Source: Sugiyamaella lignohabitans
Taxonomy: Eukaryota > Ascomycota > Dipodascomycetes > Dipodascales > Trichomonascaceae
DNA: 64,000 nt
Assembly: GCF_001640025.1 (NCBI RefSeq)
Contig: NC_031674.1
Span: forward strand, 1,674,001 to 1,738,000
Reading direction: 5' to 3'
The notes below the pieces were generated by a model. The model was given only the letters and a program-made list of their open reading frames with translations, was not told where the DNA came from and did no database searches. This document shows, one piece after another, positions 38,880-49,020 of the stretch (within the stretch, counting starts at the first letter, position 1; the number at the start of each line of letters is the position of its first letter). A program made the position numbers and the translations under genes.

Positions 38880-39879
38880 ATGGTAAGTCAACCCGCCAGC
38901 GAGCAATTGCCACCACTCGCCACTGGCTGGGAGGGGGTTTGCCTCCGGCGGCTGGGGCTCCGCCCCAGACCCTGGTAGCTCCTCTCGCTTCGCTCGAGTC
39001 GTTTCAGTCTCCAGTACCGGTCAATCTCCTGCGAAGCAGGAGCAACCAGGGTCTGGGGCGGAGCCCCAGCCGCCGGAGGCAGCACCGCACCCCCAAGAAA
39101 GCCACCAGAGCTAACAGAGACAGACTTCAATTGGTACTGGATACGATTTGTCCAACAGTGTTTTCTCTCCGGATGGAAGAAACTTCCAGGTCGAGTACGC
39201 GTCGAAGGCTGTTGAGAACGGCGGTACTTCGGTGGGTATTCGGTTTAAGGACGGAGTGGTTCTAGCAGTCGAGAAAATCATCACCTCGAAGCTGCTGGTT
39301 CCCAATTCCAATAAACGAATTCAAACTGTCGATAAGCATATCGGAGTGGCATATTCGGGTCTGGTTCCTGATGGAAGACATATTGTCAATCGGGGTCGTG
39401 ATGAGGCCAGTTCGTGGAGATCCACTTACAGCGTGCCAATACCGGTGCGTTCTCTTGCTGATAGATTAGGAAGCTATGTCCAAGCTTATACATTATACAG
39501 TTCGGTCCGTCCTTTTGGAATCACCACCATAGTAGGTGGAGTGGATGAAAAGGGTGCTCATTTGTACATGATTGAGCCCAGTGGAACCTCGTGGGGATAC
39601 CACGGAGCAGCCACCGGTAAGGGCCGTCAAGTGGCGAAATCGGAGCTCGAGAAACTGGATCTCGGTAGTCTGGATGCCCGTCAAGCCGTTAAAGAAGCTG
39701 CCAAAATCATTTATCTGGCTCACGAGGATTCGAAAGACAAGGATTTCGAGCTCGAAATGACCTGGGTCAGCCAGTCAGCCACCGGCGGAAAACACGAGTT
39801 CGTGCCCGCCGACCTGCTACAAGAAGCCAAGCAATACGCTATAGACGAGCTCTCGGGCGGCGACGACATGGAAGAGTAG
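38880..39879 (+). CDS. PRE10: 20S proteasome subunit alpha7 (C1/PRE10), intron after the ATG
   Basis: Alpha-type subunit of the 20S proteasome core. Exon 1 is only the start codon (38880-38882). A GTAAGT donor follows directly, and the intron 38883-39123 ends with GCTAAC...GACAG. Exon 2 is 39124-39879, so the joined protein begins MTSIGTGYDLSNSVFSPDG, matching the start of the yeast subunit. It is 252 aa. Proteasome alpha signature YDLSNSVFSPDGRNFQVEYA region and VRPFGITTIVGGVDEKGAHLYM are present; the acidic tail (SGGDDMEE) is shorter than in S. cerevisiae (288 aa). The intron contains a complete 142-bp GC-rich palindromic element (38940-39081). Another full element lies 48 bp after the stop. 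Confidence 0.95.
38940..39081. repeat. GC-rich palindromic element, full, inside PRE10 intron
   Basis: 142 bp. Left arm has the CTCGCTTCGCTCGAGTCG end, right arm the CTCCTGCGAAGCAGGAG hairpin; both contain CTGGGGC-TCC-GCCCCAG or its complement. It occupies about 59 percent of the 241-nt intron. Confidence 0.95.
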
Positions 39880-39927
39880 TTTTACTAATTAAATACTAAA
39901 TATCTCTTTTCACTCGGGAGGGGGTTC

Positions 39928-40069
39928 TGCCTCCGGCGGCTGGGGCTCCGCCCCAGACCCTGGTTGCTCCTGCTTCGCAGGAGATTGGCCGGGAACTGGT
40001 GTTGAAACGACTCGAGCGAAGCGAGAGGAGCTACCAGGGTCTGGGGCGGAGCCCCAGCCGCCGGAGGCA
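39928..40069. repeat. GC-rich palindromic element, full, 3' of PRE10
   Basis: 142 bp in the orientation opposite to the previous copy: left arm ends CTCCTGCTTCGCAGGAG, right arm begins CGACTCGAGCGAAGCGAGAG. It is preceded by GGGAGGGGG and followed by CCTCTCCCCC, which extend the stem imperfectly. Confidence 0.95.
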
Positions 40070-40257
40070 CATCCTCTCCCCCTGGATTTGAAAGATAACT
40101 CGGAAGACGGTTCAGGGTGCGATAGCGGTTGGGGTTCATCCGATAAGCAGGTGCTGCTGCTGACTGATAGGTATATAAATAGCGAGTATTAAGTTCGAAT
40201 CTCGATTCCGTTCTTTTTCCGCATTTTTGAGAGTGAAGAGCTTTATTGAAGTGAAAA

Positions 40258-40856
40258 ATGAGTAAATCGGCCGAGCTCGTGAAGAGCCTAATCAATTCCA
40301 ATCCAGTACTGATTGCATCGAAATCGTGAGTGTGCCCGTTCTGTTTTTTTTTGGCTCCGACATGTTACTAACACTGATCCAGATGGTGCTCGTAAGTGAC
40401 CAGAGGACTTGATTTGAGTGATAAAGCTAATTTTTTTGTTGAAGCTATGATCCAAGCGTGCTGTGAAACGAGTGAACTGGCTATGGAGCCATTGACACCA
40501 GCAACAGCCCGAGATGCTATTTTTTATCCTGCCAGTTATCTAACGACCAGCTTCTGTAAACGGGCCATTGCCAATGTTGAAGGCCAGGGCGTCAAGCCCA
40601 AAATCCTCGAACTGGACACCAGAGGTAAGTTATTTTATTCTGAAATTAGGTGGTTCGGTACCAACGGCGTCACTCGGCGGCAAAAACTAACCCGACCCGA
40701 CAAGACGATGGAGCGAGTCTCCAGAGTGAGCTGCAGAACCTCACGAACCAGTCCACGGTGCCCTACATCTTCATCAAAGGCAAGTTCATCGGCGGTTACA
40801 GCGACTTCGCCAAAACCCCCTACAGTCGGAACCTCAAAAAAGAGCTCGACAATTGA
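40258..40856 (+). CDS. Dithiol glutaredoxin, 4 exons with a 9-nt microexon
   Basis: 100-aa glutaredoxin (GRX1/GRX2-type) that reduces disulfides with glutathione. Exons: 40258-40325, 40383-40391, 40551-40624, 40705-40856. Donors are GTGAGT, GTAAGT, GTAAGT. Acceptors follow TACTAACACTGATCCAG, TCTAACGACCAG and AACTAACCCGACCCGACAAG. Spliced, the active site reads SKSWCSFCKRA (C-x-x-C with SF instead of the usual PY). Downstream are STVPYIFIKGKFIGGYSDF, with the cis-Pro TVP and GG motifs of the glutathione site. Exon 2 contributes only nine bases, covering Trp-Cys of the active site and parts of both neighbouring Ser codons. In-frame stops in every intron make this the only reading that gives a glutaredoxin. 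Start context AAAAATG. Confidence 0.9.
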
Positions 40857-40884
40857 AAATACAAACATTGAAGTGTCCCCCATG

Positions 40885-41024
40885 TGCCTCCGGCGGCTGG
40901 GGCTCCGCCCCAGACCCCGCTGCTCCTCTCGCTTCGCTCGAGTCGTTTCTTCGACGGTCGCAGGCAGTCTCCTGCGAAGCAGGAGCAACCAGGGTCTGGG
41001 GCGGAGCCCCAGCCGCCGGAGGCA
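40885..41024. repeat. GC-rich palindromic element, full, between convergent glutaredoxin and HIS4
   Basis: 140 bp, CTCGAG-type left arm and CTCCTGCGAAGCAGGAG right arm. It starts 28 bp after the glutaredoxin stop and ends 40 bp before the HIS4 stop, so it fills the shared 3' region of two convergent genes. Confidence 0.95.
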
Positions 41025-41064
41025 CAAGAGACTTACAGAAACCGGTTAGATTTGTAGATAGTGT

Positions 41065-43728
41065 TTACAGAGCTCCGAGAGACTCGAGACGGACTTTGAC
41101 GGCGTTACGGTGACCGTCGAGTCCTTCGGTGGCCGCGAGGGCCATGACGGCAGGGCCTATGTTTTTGAGACCCTGTTCGGTGAGCTCTTGGCTGGTGATG
41201 TGCTTCATGAACGTGTCGGTGTTGACACCGGAGTACATTTTGGCGTATCCGTAGGTGGGAAGGGTGTGGTTGGTACCGCTGGAGTAGTCTCCGCACGACT
41301 CGGGACTCCAGGCTCCAACAAAAACGCTGCCAGCGTGCTCGACCAGTGGCAGCAGTCGGCTGGCTTCGTGCACTTGAAGAATCAAGTGCTCGGGTCCGTA
41401 CTGGTTACTCAATTGCATGGCTCGTTCAATAGAATCGACTCGGATGGTCGTCGAATGAGCAATTGAACCGCGGACAATATCGACTCGTGGAAGTCGCATC
41501 GCTTGTTCGTGAACCTCGGTCTCGACAGCAGCCAGTTGGTCGTCGGTCATAGAAATAGCAATCAAAATCACTTGTGAATCCACTCCGTGCTCAGCTTGTG
41601 ATAACAGATCCGATGCCACGAATGCCGGGTTACTGGTTCCATCGGCAATGACAAGAACTTCAGAAGGTCCTGCTGGCATGTCAATACTCACTTGAGCACT
41701 GGTATCATTCTGTACAAACATCTTGGCTGCGGTGACAAATTGGTTACCAGGACCCATGATTTTGTCGACTTTGGGAACTGACTCGGTTCCATATGCCAGA
41801 GCAGCAACGGCTTGAGCTCCTCCAGCCAGCAAAATGGCCTTGGCTCCTACTTTATGTGCCACATATACAACCTCGGGTGTCAAAGTACCGTCGGATCGTG
41901 GTGGTGATGCAAGAATGATGTTCTTACATCCAGCTACTTTGGCTGGGATACCAAGCATCATTGCAGTCGATGGAAGTACAGCGGTTCCTCCAGGAACATA
42001 CAGACCCACCGACTCAATGGCTCGTGAGAATCGTGAACAGATGACTCCTGGTGCTGTTTCGACGTGAAGAACCTCGTCTTTATTAATCTGAGCAGCATGG
42101 AACTTCTCGATATTGGAGATGGACAGGTCAATAGCTGCTTTCACTTCTTCGGAAATCTGCATCAAATTCTCGGGGAATGGTGCGTACAACACTGGAGACT
42201 GCAGTTTGACGCGATCAAACTTCTCGGTCAGCTCGATCAATGCCTTGTCTCCGTTATCACGAACATTGTTGATGATAGGAGTCACCAGTTTCATGATATC
42301 AGCCGACTTTTGCAAAGGACGAGTTAGAACTTTAGCGATTTCGGTCTCAGAAGTCTCGGGAGTCACAGTTACAACATTCATTTTGATCTGTGGTTGTTCT
42401 GTGCCGTTAGTAGTAACAGTACTACTGGTTTGGTCGGCGTTTTTGGGCTTTTTGTCCTGTCTAGCATCGTCACGACTCTTGTTGGCGTCTTGCTCTTTTT
42501 CCTCGAGCTTGGCTTGCCATTTGCGTTTAGCATCACCCTTTCTACGGGAGATTTTTCTCGACTTGAGATCTAGATTGCGTTGTACAGAGTTCCACGACAC
42601 ACCCTCTTGTACCAGTTTGGTCATGGCGAAATAAATCAAATCAGCAGCCTCCCAGGAAATCTCGTTAGCAGTCTTGGCATCACACAACTCTTCTGCTTCT
42701 TCCATGATTTTGGCTGTTAGCAGTTTAGAGTCGTTGAAAAGTCTAGCTGTGTATGAGCCCTCAGGAGCATTCTTTTTGCGGGAAATGAGTGTTTGTTCGA
42801 GAGCACTGATGCCCGAATACTGACCAAAACACGTCGAAGTGTTGTTATGACAGAATCCAGGAGCCGTTTGGTCAACTACAAACTTAACACAGTCGCCATC
42901 ACAATCGACATCGATTCGTAAAAGAGTCTGTTCAGCACCTGAAGTTTGTCCTTTGTACCATAATCCCCTCTTGCGAGATTGATACACACCCTTGCCAGTG
43001 CGAACTGCTTCACTGATACTTTCTTCTGAAGAGTATACCAGTCCAAGACTGTTGTCATAAGCATCAACTACCAAAGTCGTATATAGACCATCGACACGGT
43101 CACTGACCAGACGGTTGGTGATGAAACTAGCAATAGATAAAGTACCATTGCCAGTGGTTTCTGTAGATAAGTAATGAGCCTCGACGACTGGGATAGCAGG
43201 GGCAATTGCATTTGATGAAGAAACAAAAGATGGGTCCGATACAAGCAGGAATCTAGCTCCTCCAGTTGTAGCAAGAACAGTCTTTGCAATAGCCTGACCA
43301 GCTGCGACAAGTGATTGGTGTTTAGAAATACCAAAAGAACCAATATAGAATCCAATATTCAAATTAGAATCCAGTTGAGACGAGTCACTAGCAATTGATT
43401 CTAAAAATTCACCAGCCTTTTCACTGATATTAATTACCAGTCTTGAACCAGGTACACCTGATTCGATCAGATCAGCTACAACTGGTTCAGAAACCACCAA
43501 ATATTCGACACCAGCATCCAATAAACTAATAAGCTCGTCTGTAGAAGCATCTCCTGTCAATAAAACAGAAATGTCGACGAATTTCTCCGATACCGACCGA
43601 ACAATTGGAAGTGTATCCTTGATCTGATCTCCTGACAGACTCACGAGAACCCGACCCACTGAGCCAGAAACGACATCAGCGGTCTCAATCAGTCCAGAAA
43701 CCGAAGTAACAGGTAAAACTGGGAACAT
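41065..43728 (-). CDS. HIS4: Trifunctional histidine biosynthesis protein HIS4
   Basis: 887 aa. Catalyses steps 2, 3 and the last two oxidations of histidine synthesis in the cytosol. Order: an N-terminal region (~1-230); phosphoribosyl-AMP cyclohydrolase (~235-305: RGLWYKGQTSG, DVDCDGDCVKF); phosphoribosyl-ATP pyrophosphohydrolase (~310-400: EEAEELCDAKTANEISWEAADLIYF); a Lys/Asp/Thr-rich linker (~405-450); histidinol dehydrogenase (~455-887: MGPGNQFVTAAKMFVQ, SQAEHGVDSQVIL, SCGDYSSGTNHTLPT). It is longer than S. cerevisiae His4 (799 aa), partly through the linker. Start at ATG 43728. A TGACTC at 43835-43840, about 107 bp upstream, may be a Gcn4 site. Confidence 0.97.
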   Translation of the reverse strand: MFPVLPVTSVSGLIETADVVSGSVGRVLVSLSGDQIKDTLPIVRSVSEKFVDISVLLTGDASTDELISLLDAGVEYLVVSEPVVADLIESGVPGSRLVINISEKAGEFLESIASDSSQLDSNLNIGFYIGSFGISKHQSLVAAGQAIAKTVLATTGGARFLLVSDPSFVSSSNAIAPAIPVVEAHYLSTETTGNGTLSIASFITNRLVSDRVDGLYTTLVVDAYDNSLGLVYSSEESISEAVRTGKGVYQSRKRGLWYKGQTSGAEQTLLRIDVDCDGDCVKFVVDQTAPGFCHNNTSTCFGQYSGISALEQTLISRKKNAPEGSYTARLFNDSKLLTAKIMEEAEELCDAKTANEISWEAADLIYFAMTKLVQEGVSWNSVQRNLDLKSRKISRRKGDAKRKWQAKLEEKEQDANKSRDDARQDKKPKNADQTSSTVTTNGTEQPQIKMNVVTVTPETSETEIAKVLTRPLQKSADIMKLVTPIINNVRDNGDKALIELTEKFDRVKLQSPVLYAPFPENLMQISEEVKAAIDLSISNIEKFHAAQINKDEVLHVETAPGVICSRFSRAIESVGLYVPGGTAVLPSTAMMLGIPAKVAGCKNIILASPPRSDGTLTPEVVYVAHKVGAKAILLAGGAQAVAALAYGTESVPKVDKIMGPGNQFVTAAKMFVQNDTSAQVSIDMPAGPSEVLVIADGTSNPAFVASDLLSQAEHGVDSQVILIAISMTDDQLAAVETEVHEQAMRLPRVDIVRGSIAHSTTIRVDSIERAMQLSNQYGPEHLILQVHEASRLLPLVEHAGSVFVGAWSPESCGDYSSGTNHTLPTYGYAKMYSGVNTDTFMKHITSQELTEQGLKNIGPAVMALAATEGLDGHRNAVKVRLESLGAL

Positions 43729-43834
43729 TTCGCTCTTGTGTCAAAATATAAAAATACCAGTCAATGAACTTTTGCAAGTCAAAAACTCGAAAAAATAATT
43801 ATAGATCCTGCACTGAAATATCACCAGCAGCTGC

Positions 43835-43840
43835 TGACTC
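43835..43840 (+). promoter_or_regulatory. Possible Gcn4 site upstream of HIS4
   Basis: TGACTC, six of seven bases of the Gcn4 consensus TGASTCA, 107 bp upstream of HIS4. A TATAATT on the coding strand near 43798 lies between it and the start. General amino-acid control of HIS4 is known in yeast; use of this site is inference. Confidence 0.35.
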
Positions 43841-44072
43841 TCCCGGCTATATATGTACCGCTCGTGGCTGGTGGATCTCCCTTATCGCTCCTCGATGACT
43901 GAATCCGCCAATCTCCCTGTACAGATTTTTCAAATCGGTCCGGGTAACCTCTGCACGCAACGCTTAACCTACAGCTTCCTGCAGCCCGATAAGATAAGGG
44001 CTAGGCCGGCTTCTCAGGTAAACCCTGCGTCTCCGGTACCGGACTGGTGGTGTCGAACATGGGGTCAGGGTC

Positions 44073-44704
44073 TGCCTCCGGCGGCTGGGGCTCCGCCCCA
44101 GACCCTGGTTGCTCCTCTCGCTTCGCTCGAGTCGTTGCGTCGAGGATCCCGGCCGTTCTATGTTAGTTAATTATTGTAAGGTATCAATTGTTTGGATTGA
44201 TATTCATTTATTGTGTTTATATAAGCATAAACCAGAAAACACAGCGGTGGTCTTATTATCATTTGATTAATATCATAATTTGGTCGCTGTTAAGAATTAT
44301 CCCGAGAACTCACACTTTTGGGAGATTGTAAGCTTCTGAGCCTCATTGAAGACTGCCAATCCACTTTCATTATCGGGTATCTATGTACTATTTAATTAAT
44401 ATAAAACAGAATTAAAATTAAAATCTAAGTTTAGTGTCTGATCAATTTTTCCGAGGGACTAGACTGTCCAGTGCTATAAATAAGTAAATAATATACTGTT
44501 TATTTTAGAAATATATATATTTTCAAAGTAAATTTTAATGATGAAAAGCCAAAAAATAGCAGATAAAAATGAAGTCTAGTAATAAACATCTTCACATGAA
44601 GGGTCTTCCCATTCCAGAAGGCTACTGGGGCCCTTCACGAAACGACTCGAGCGAAGCGAGAGGAGCAGCCAGGGTCTGGGGCGGAGCCCCAGCCGCCGGA
44701 GGCA
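44073..44704. repeat. Pair of inward-facing GC-rich arms around a 508-bp AT-rich interior
   Basis: Forward arm 44073-44134 and reverse arm 44643-44704 are inverted relative to each other, exactly as in a compact full element, but separated by 508 bp instead of ~20. The interior is AT-rich (TTAATTAATATAAAACAGAA and similar) and has no ORF. It could be an expanded element, an insertion into a spacer, or two independent solo arms. The right arm ends 43 bp past the stop of the minus-strand glycosidase gene. Confidence 0.8.
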
Positions 44705-44747
44705 GACCCAAGTCAACGGATATCTATTTATTGCAGTTACGAAGAGA

Positions 44748-47700
44748 CTAGTTGGAGTATTTTGTTTCGAGCTCGTCGTCGTTCGCCGAGGTGTTGAGGT
44801 TGTAGGACTCGAGAATGCGGCGAATACGTTCGGCGGCATCGGGATCGAGCTGCGATTCAATGGCTTCACGGGTGGTGTCTTCGAAACTGCCTCTGCTCTC
44901 GGGACGAGAGGCTCGCGATTTGCTGCCGTGACGGAGGAAACTGCTGTGACGCGACAGTTGACGAGAACGACGACGTTTAGGTGTGATGACGTCGTCAAAG
45001 AACGCTTCGGCAGCACTGATAGGATCACGGGGTGTGGCGGCTCGTGTACAGGTGACACCGACGTCGTGAACGAGCTTAGCAACGAGTCCAGTCCAACCAC
45101 ATTGATGCTTAGATCCGAGTCCACGGCCAGTGTCACCATCAAAGAACTCGTGGAATAGAATATGGTCAACGAAGTTCTCATCGTGGTCATAGATATCCTC
45201 GGATCCGTTGTATGGACGTCTGCCGTCACGGTCGTTACGTGTAAACAGGTTGATCAAACGGTGCTGGATATTCTCGGCAACTTTAGCAAGGTTCATCATC
45301 TGGCCACTACCAGTAGGACACTCGACTTCGTACTCAGCTCCGTAGTAAAGGAAGAATCTTTGCAATGATTCAATGAGAAGGAAGGTCGTAGGGAACCAGA
45401 TGGGTCCTCGCCAGTTGGAGTTACCTCCAAACAAACCAGAATTCGAGTCTCCTGGAACATAGCCAACTGTAAAGGTTTGGCCATTAACTTCCATGGAGAA
45501 CGGGTTCTTTTCATGGAATTTCGACATGGATCGGATTCCATAGGGAGACAAGAACTCATCTTCATCGAGCATTCGCACCAACAACTTCCCAAGTCTGTCA
45601 CGGTTAACAAGCGATAGCAAAAGTCGACCTTTACTACCACGCTTGCTCATACTGGCCATGTTTCGACTCGACATCTTGGGTCTGTTCTCAATAAACCACT
45701 CGACACGTTTGGCAAATGAGGGGCATTTCTCAAGCACCTCGGGTTCCAAAGTCAACGAGGCGTACAAAGGAATCAATCCTACCAACGAACGCACAGGCAA
45801 TTGCTGACTCCATGGGCCACCCCACGAAATGGCATCATAATAGAACCCGTCTTCTTCGTTCCATAATGGCTTCTCAACATCACTGCCGTATCGGTGGGAC
45901 ATGGCATCGGCAATGAAAATAAAGTGTTCGAAAAACTTCGAGGCAATATCCTCATAAACCGAACGTCGCTTGGCAAGTTCAAGTGCAATATTCAGCATCT
46001 GCAAACAGAAAAACGCCATCCATCCGGTACTATCAGCTTGTTCCAATACACCTCCAGTAGGCAACGGCTCGGATCGATTAAAGAGACCAATATTATCAAG
46101 ACCCAGGAATCCACCTTCAAAAACGTTTTTACCATCACGATCTTTTCGGTTGACCCACCAGGTGAAATTGAGCAGCAGTTTCTGGAAAACACGCTCCAAA
46201 AAGTCGAGATCCTCACGACCATACATCTTTCGTTCAATCTTAAACACCCGGAAAGTGGCCCATGCATGGACAGGGGGGTTGACGTCGGAAAAGTTCCATT
46301 CATAAGCCGGGATCTGGCCATTAGGATGCATATACCATTCTCTGGTCATGAGATCGAGCTGTTTCTTGGAGAAATCAGGATCAATCATAGCCAACGGAAT
46401 ACAGTGGAACGCGGTATCCCAAGCAGCAAAAAATGGATACTCCCACTTATCAGGCAAAGACAGAATATCGTCAATATGGAGATGTTTCCACTCACTATTA
46501 CGAGAATTGGCTCGATGAGGTGGGGCGGGCGGTTGGTTGGGATCTCCTTTACTCCATTGACTATGAACAAAGTGGTAAAACTGTTTGGTCCACAACATAC
46601 CAGCAAATGCCTGTCTCTGAATAGTTCTCAAATCATCCGACACTGGCAAGGGAGAAATGTTATAGTAGAAATCGTCGGCCTCGTCTTCACGAGCGTCGAA
46701 AATACTATCAAACTCCTCCTCGTCCAATTCTTGGTATTGACCAGGATCCTTGTTAGAGAACTTGAATCGCAAACAAACATAGTCACCAGCAGGAATACCC
46801 TGGCCAGCGTCAAATGCATACCAAGCAGCAGCCTTGGTTCCATGGTTCTCAGGATTGACAGCGGCTTCCTTGTCATCAACAATGCGTTCATGGAACGCAT
46901 CCTTGACATAATCGCTTTCATTCTTAACTCCATACAAGCGTTTTTTGTTTGTTTCGTTGTTGGTGAACAGTAAAACCGGATCAACATCATCGTCATTCTC
47001 GGTGAATCCTACTGAAGGTGCAAAATGGGCATATCTCTTACCGAGCTTCCAATGATTCGATTCCATTTGGAACTTATCCCGTTGCTTAATATCAGGAATC
47101 TCGCCACTGCCCTTTCCACAACTACCCCAAGCACCAGGACCTCCATGAGGAGCCTCGTCCTCATGTTCATCGTCAACGCCATTATTCTCGCTATCGGAAT
47201 CACTATTACCGGACCCGACCCCAGGATCATCACCAGTGACTTGGCCATTAGCAGCCTCCTTCGCCTGGCGTTTTTTGAACTCCCGTTCCCGTTTCTTGTG
47301 TTTCTCCTCATATCCCCAGCCCCACGTATTACGGAACCATATTTGAGGAACAATATGGAGCGGAGCAGCCTCGGGACCACGATTATAAGCCGTGACCCGG
47401 AACAAACACTCCTCAGCATTATCCTTAGATTTGGCCATTTCAATATAGATATCGAAATACCGGTTATCCTCGTAAATGCCGGTATGATTCAACTCAAACT
47501 CGGGTTCCAGACGGCTTCTACTAGCATTGGCCTTAACAAGCTCTTCATATGGGAACTTTCTCTGAGGATACTTATACAAGTATTTCATATAAGAATGCGT
47601 CGGAGTATTATCGAGATAATAATAATCCTCCTTAACATCCTCACCATGATTTCCCTCATGACCAGTCAAACCAAATAAACGCTCCTTCAGAAAGTCGTCC

Positions 47701-48164
47701 TTCTCGTTCCAAAACGCAAACGAGATACACTGGAACTGATGGTTATCACTGACTCCGGCAATGCCGTCTTCTCCCCAACGATACACCCTCGACCGAGCTT
47801 GATCATGAGGAAAATCGCTCCACGCGTCTCCACTAGCAGAGTAATCCTCTCTCACAGTCGCCTGTTCACTTGTTAGACTTCGATTGGCTTCATGCCTCCG
47901 GCGGCTGGGGCTCCGCCCCAGACCCTGGTTGCTCCTGCTTCGCAGGAGATGACCGCGGCACCCCCCAAAAACGACTCGAGCGAAGCGAGAGGAGCAACCA
48001 GGGTCTGGGGCGGAGCCCCAGCCGCCGGAGGCAGTACCCCCTGTTCAAAAACCTACCCATTGGCGTTCCGAGAGGTATGGACCCCAACGTTTCCAGTACT
48101 TTTTGCGATGGGCGTCTTCGCGAAGACGGATCTCTTCGGCCGTTTCTTCGCGTCGGTCCGACAT
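44748..48164 (-). CDS. YMR196W-like GH63-related glycosidase, 2 exons
   Basis: 1073 aa. Exon 1 is 48057-48164 (MSDRREETAEEI...YLSERQW) and exon 2 is 44748-47861 (ATVREDYSASGDAW...). The intron 47862-48056 has a GTAGGT donor and a TCTAACAAGTGAACAG end. Joined, ERQWATVREDYS matches the N-terminus of S. cerevisiae YMR196W (1088 aa). Exon 2 alone has no ATG at its start. The protein belongs to a cytosolic six-hairpin glycosidase group related to GH63; visible blocks are YRWGEDGIAGVSD, GLTGHEGNHGEDVKE, FRNTWGWG, FFAAWDTAFHCIPLA, and LGLDNIGLFNRSE with GGVLEQADSTGWMAFF. Substrate and role are unproven. A Gly/Asp/Ser insertion lies near residues 240-285. The intron carries a complete GC-rich palindromic element. 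Confidence 0.92.
47893..48033. repeat. GC-rich palindromic element, full, inside glycosidase intron
   Basis: 141 bp, left arm with CTCCTGCTTCGCAGGAG, right arm with the CTCGAG end. It occupies 72 percent of a 195-nt intron, leaving 23 nt on the donor side and 31 nt on the branch/acceptor side. Confidence 0.95.
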
Positions 48165-48800
48165 TTGCGTCACACGAGAGTTGTCTGGCGGTTGGCGCGA
48201 GGAAAATATCCGCAATTGAGTGTGCAATTGATCGGAAAACTACCAGAATTCGGCAGCCTGATAACACAATTCAAATGTTAGCAAGCTTCGTCCATCGACA
48301 GCAGCAGATCCGGGCTTTATATGTACGTTCCTGTAGTCAGTGTCCACTCTCGTAACAAGGGCAGCGGCTGAACACGCAAGGGTCTGCGATCTAATCTTCC
48401 TTCTATGCATATGCGCGACAGCGGCTCAGGGGAAGCACGCATATGCCTGCGTGCTCTGAAATATCTCGGCATTCAATATAAAAAGGGAACAACAACCGCA
48501 ATAAAACCATCCATAAATAATAAGAAATAAAAAAAAAATTTGGTCAATGGGCTGAGAATTGCCGGATAGTGGTTTTGGGCTTGTAGTTCATTTTTTTTCC
48601 TTTGAATTTTTAAGTGGTATGACCAGGGACGGACTGAACAGGCGACTGGCCTATCTAAGGTTTTAAGGTTAAGGTTGGGTAGGGATGACGTCGGATATCA
48701 GTCAAGATTATATTCAGTCCTATTCGCAGCACGAAACTCAATGTCAACTGATCCACTGACCACTGTCCTTTTTCAGCCCCGAACATTTAGGGAAACCGTC
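48165..48800. other. Intergenic upstream of the glycosidase gene
   Basis: No gene supported. It presumably holds the glycosidase promoter. Short inverted patches such as GCATATGCGCGACAGCGGCT and GCACGCATATGCCTGCGTGC (~48407-48455) are present. Confidence 0.4.
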
Positions 48801-48914
48801 TGCCTCCGGCGGCTGGGGCTCCGCCCCAGACCCTGGCTGCTCCTCTCGCTCCGCTCGAGTCGTTTTCTGGGGAGCAAGAGCAACCATGACCGGGGCAGTG
48901 CTTTAACTGGAGGT
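48801..48914. repeat. GC-rich element, intact left arm and decayed right arm
   Basis: Left arm 48801-48862 is canonical (CTGGGGC-TCC-GCCCCAG, CTCGAGTCG). The right side is only traceable as GCAAGAGCAACCATGACCGG, GGCAGTGC and GGAGGTGCC, so one arm has decayed while the other is intact. Confidence 0.75.
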
Positions 48915-48971
48915 GCCTCGCACTGATTGACGTCCGTGTCTCTAGAGATAACCGTTAGATATATTATATAT

Positions 48972-48974
<3 letters not shown>

Positions 48975-49016
<42 letters not shown>
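48975..49016. repeat. (AT)n microsatellite
   Basis: About 20 uninterrupted AT dinucleotides, within a longer TATA-rich stretch 48958-49020. Confidence 0.9.

Positions 49017-49020
<4 letters not shown>

Noticed and set aside
38549..39265. 238-aa plus-strand ORF overlapping PRE10
   Set aside because: Overlaps the PRE10 intron and the start of its exon 2 in another frame; the middle is translated palindrome.
40196..40216. tRNA B-box-like GTTCGAATC
   Set aside because: No matching A-box or cloverleaf in the preceding 80 bases; the sequence lies in the glutaredoxin leader.
45894..46973. 359-aa plus-strand ORF
   Set aside because: Antisense to the glycosidase exon; no family resemblance and no independent start signals.
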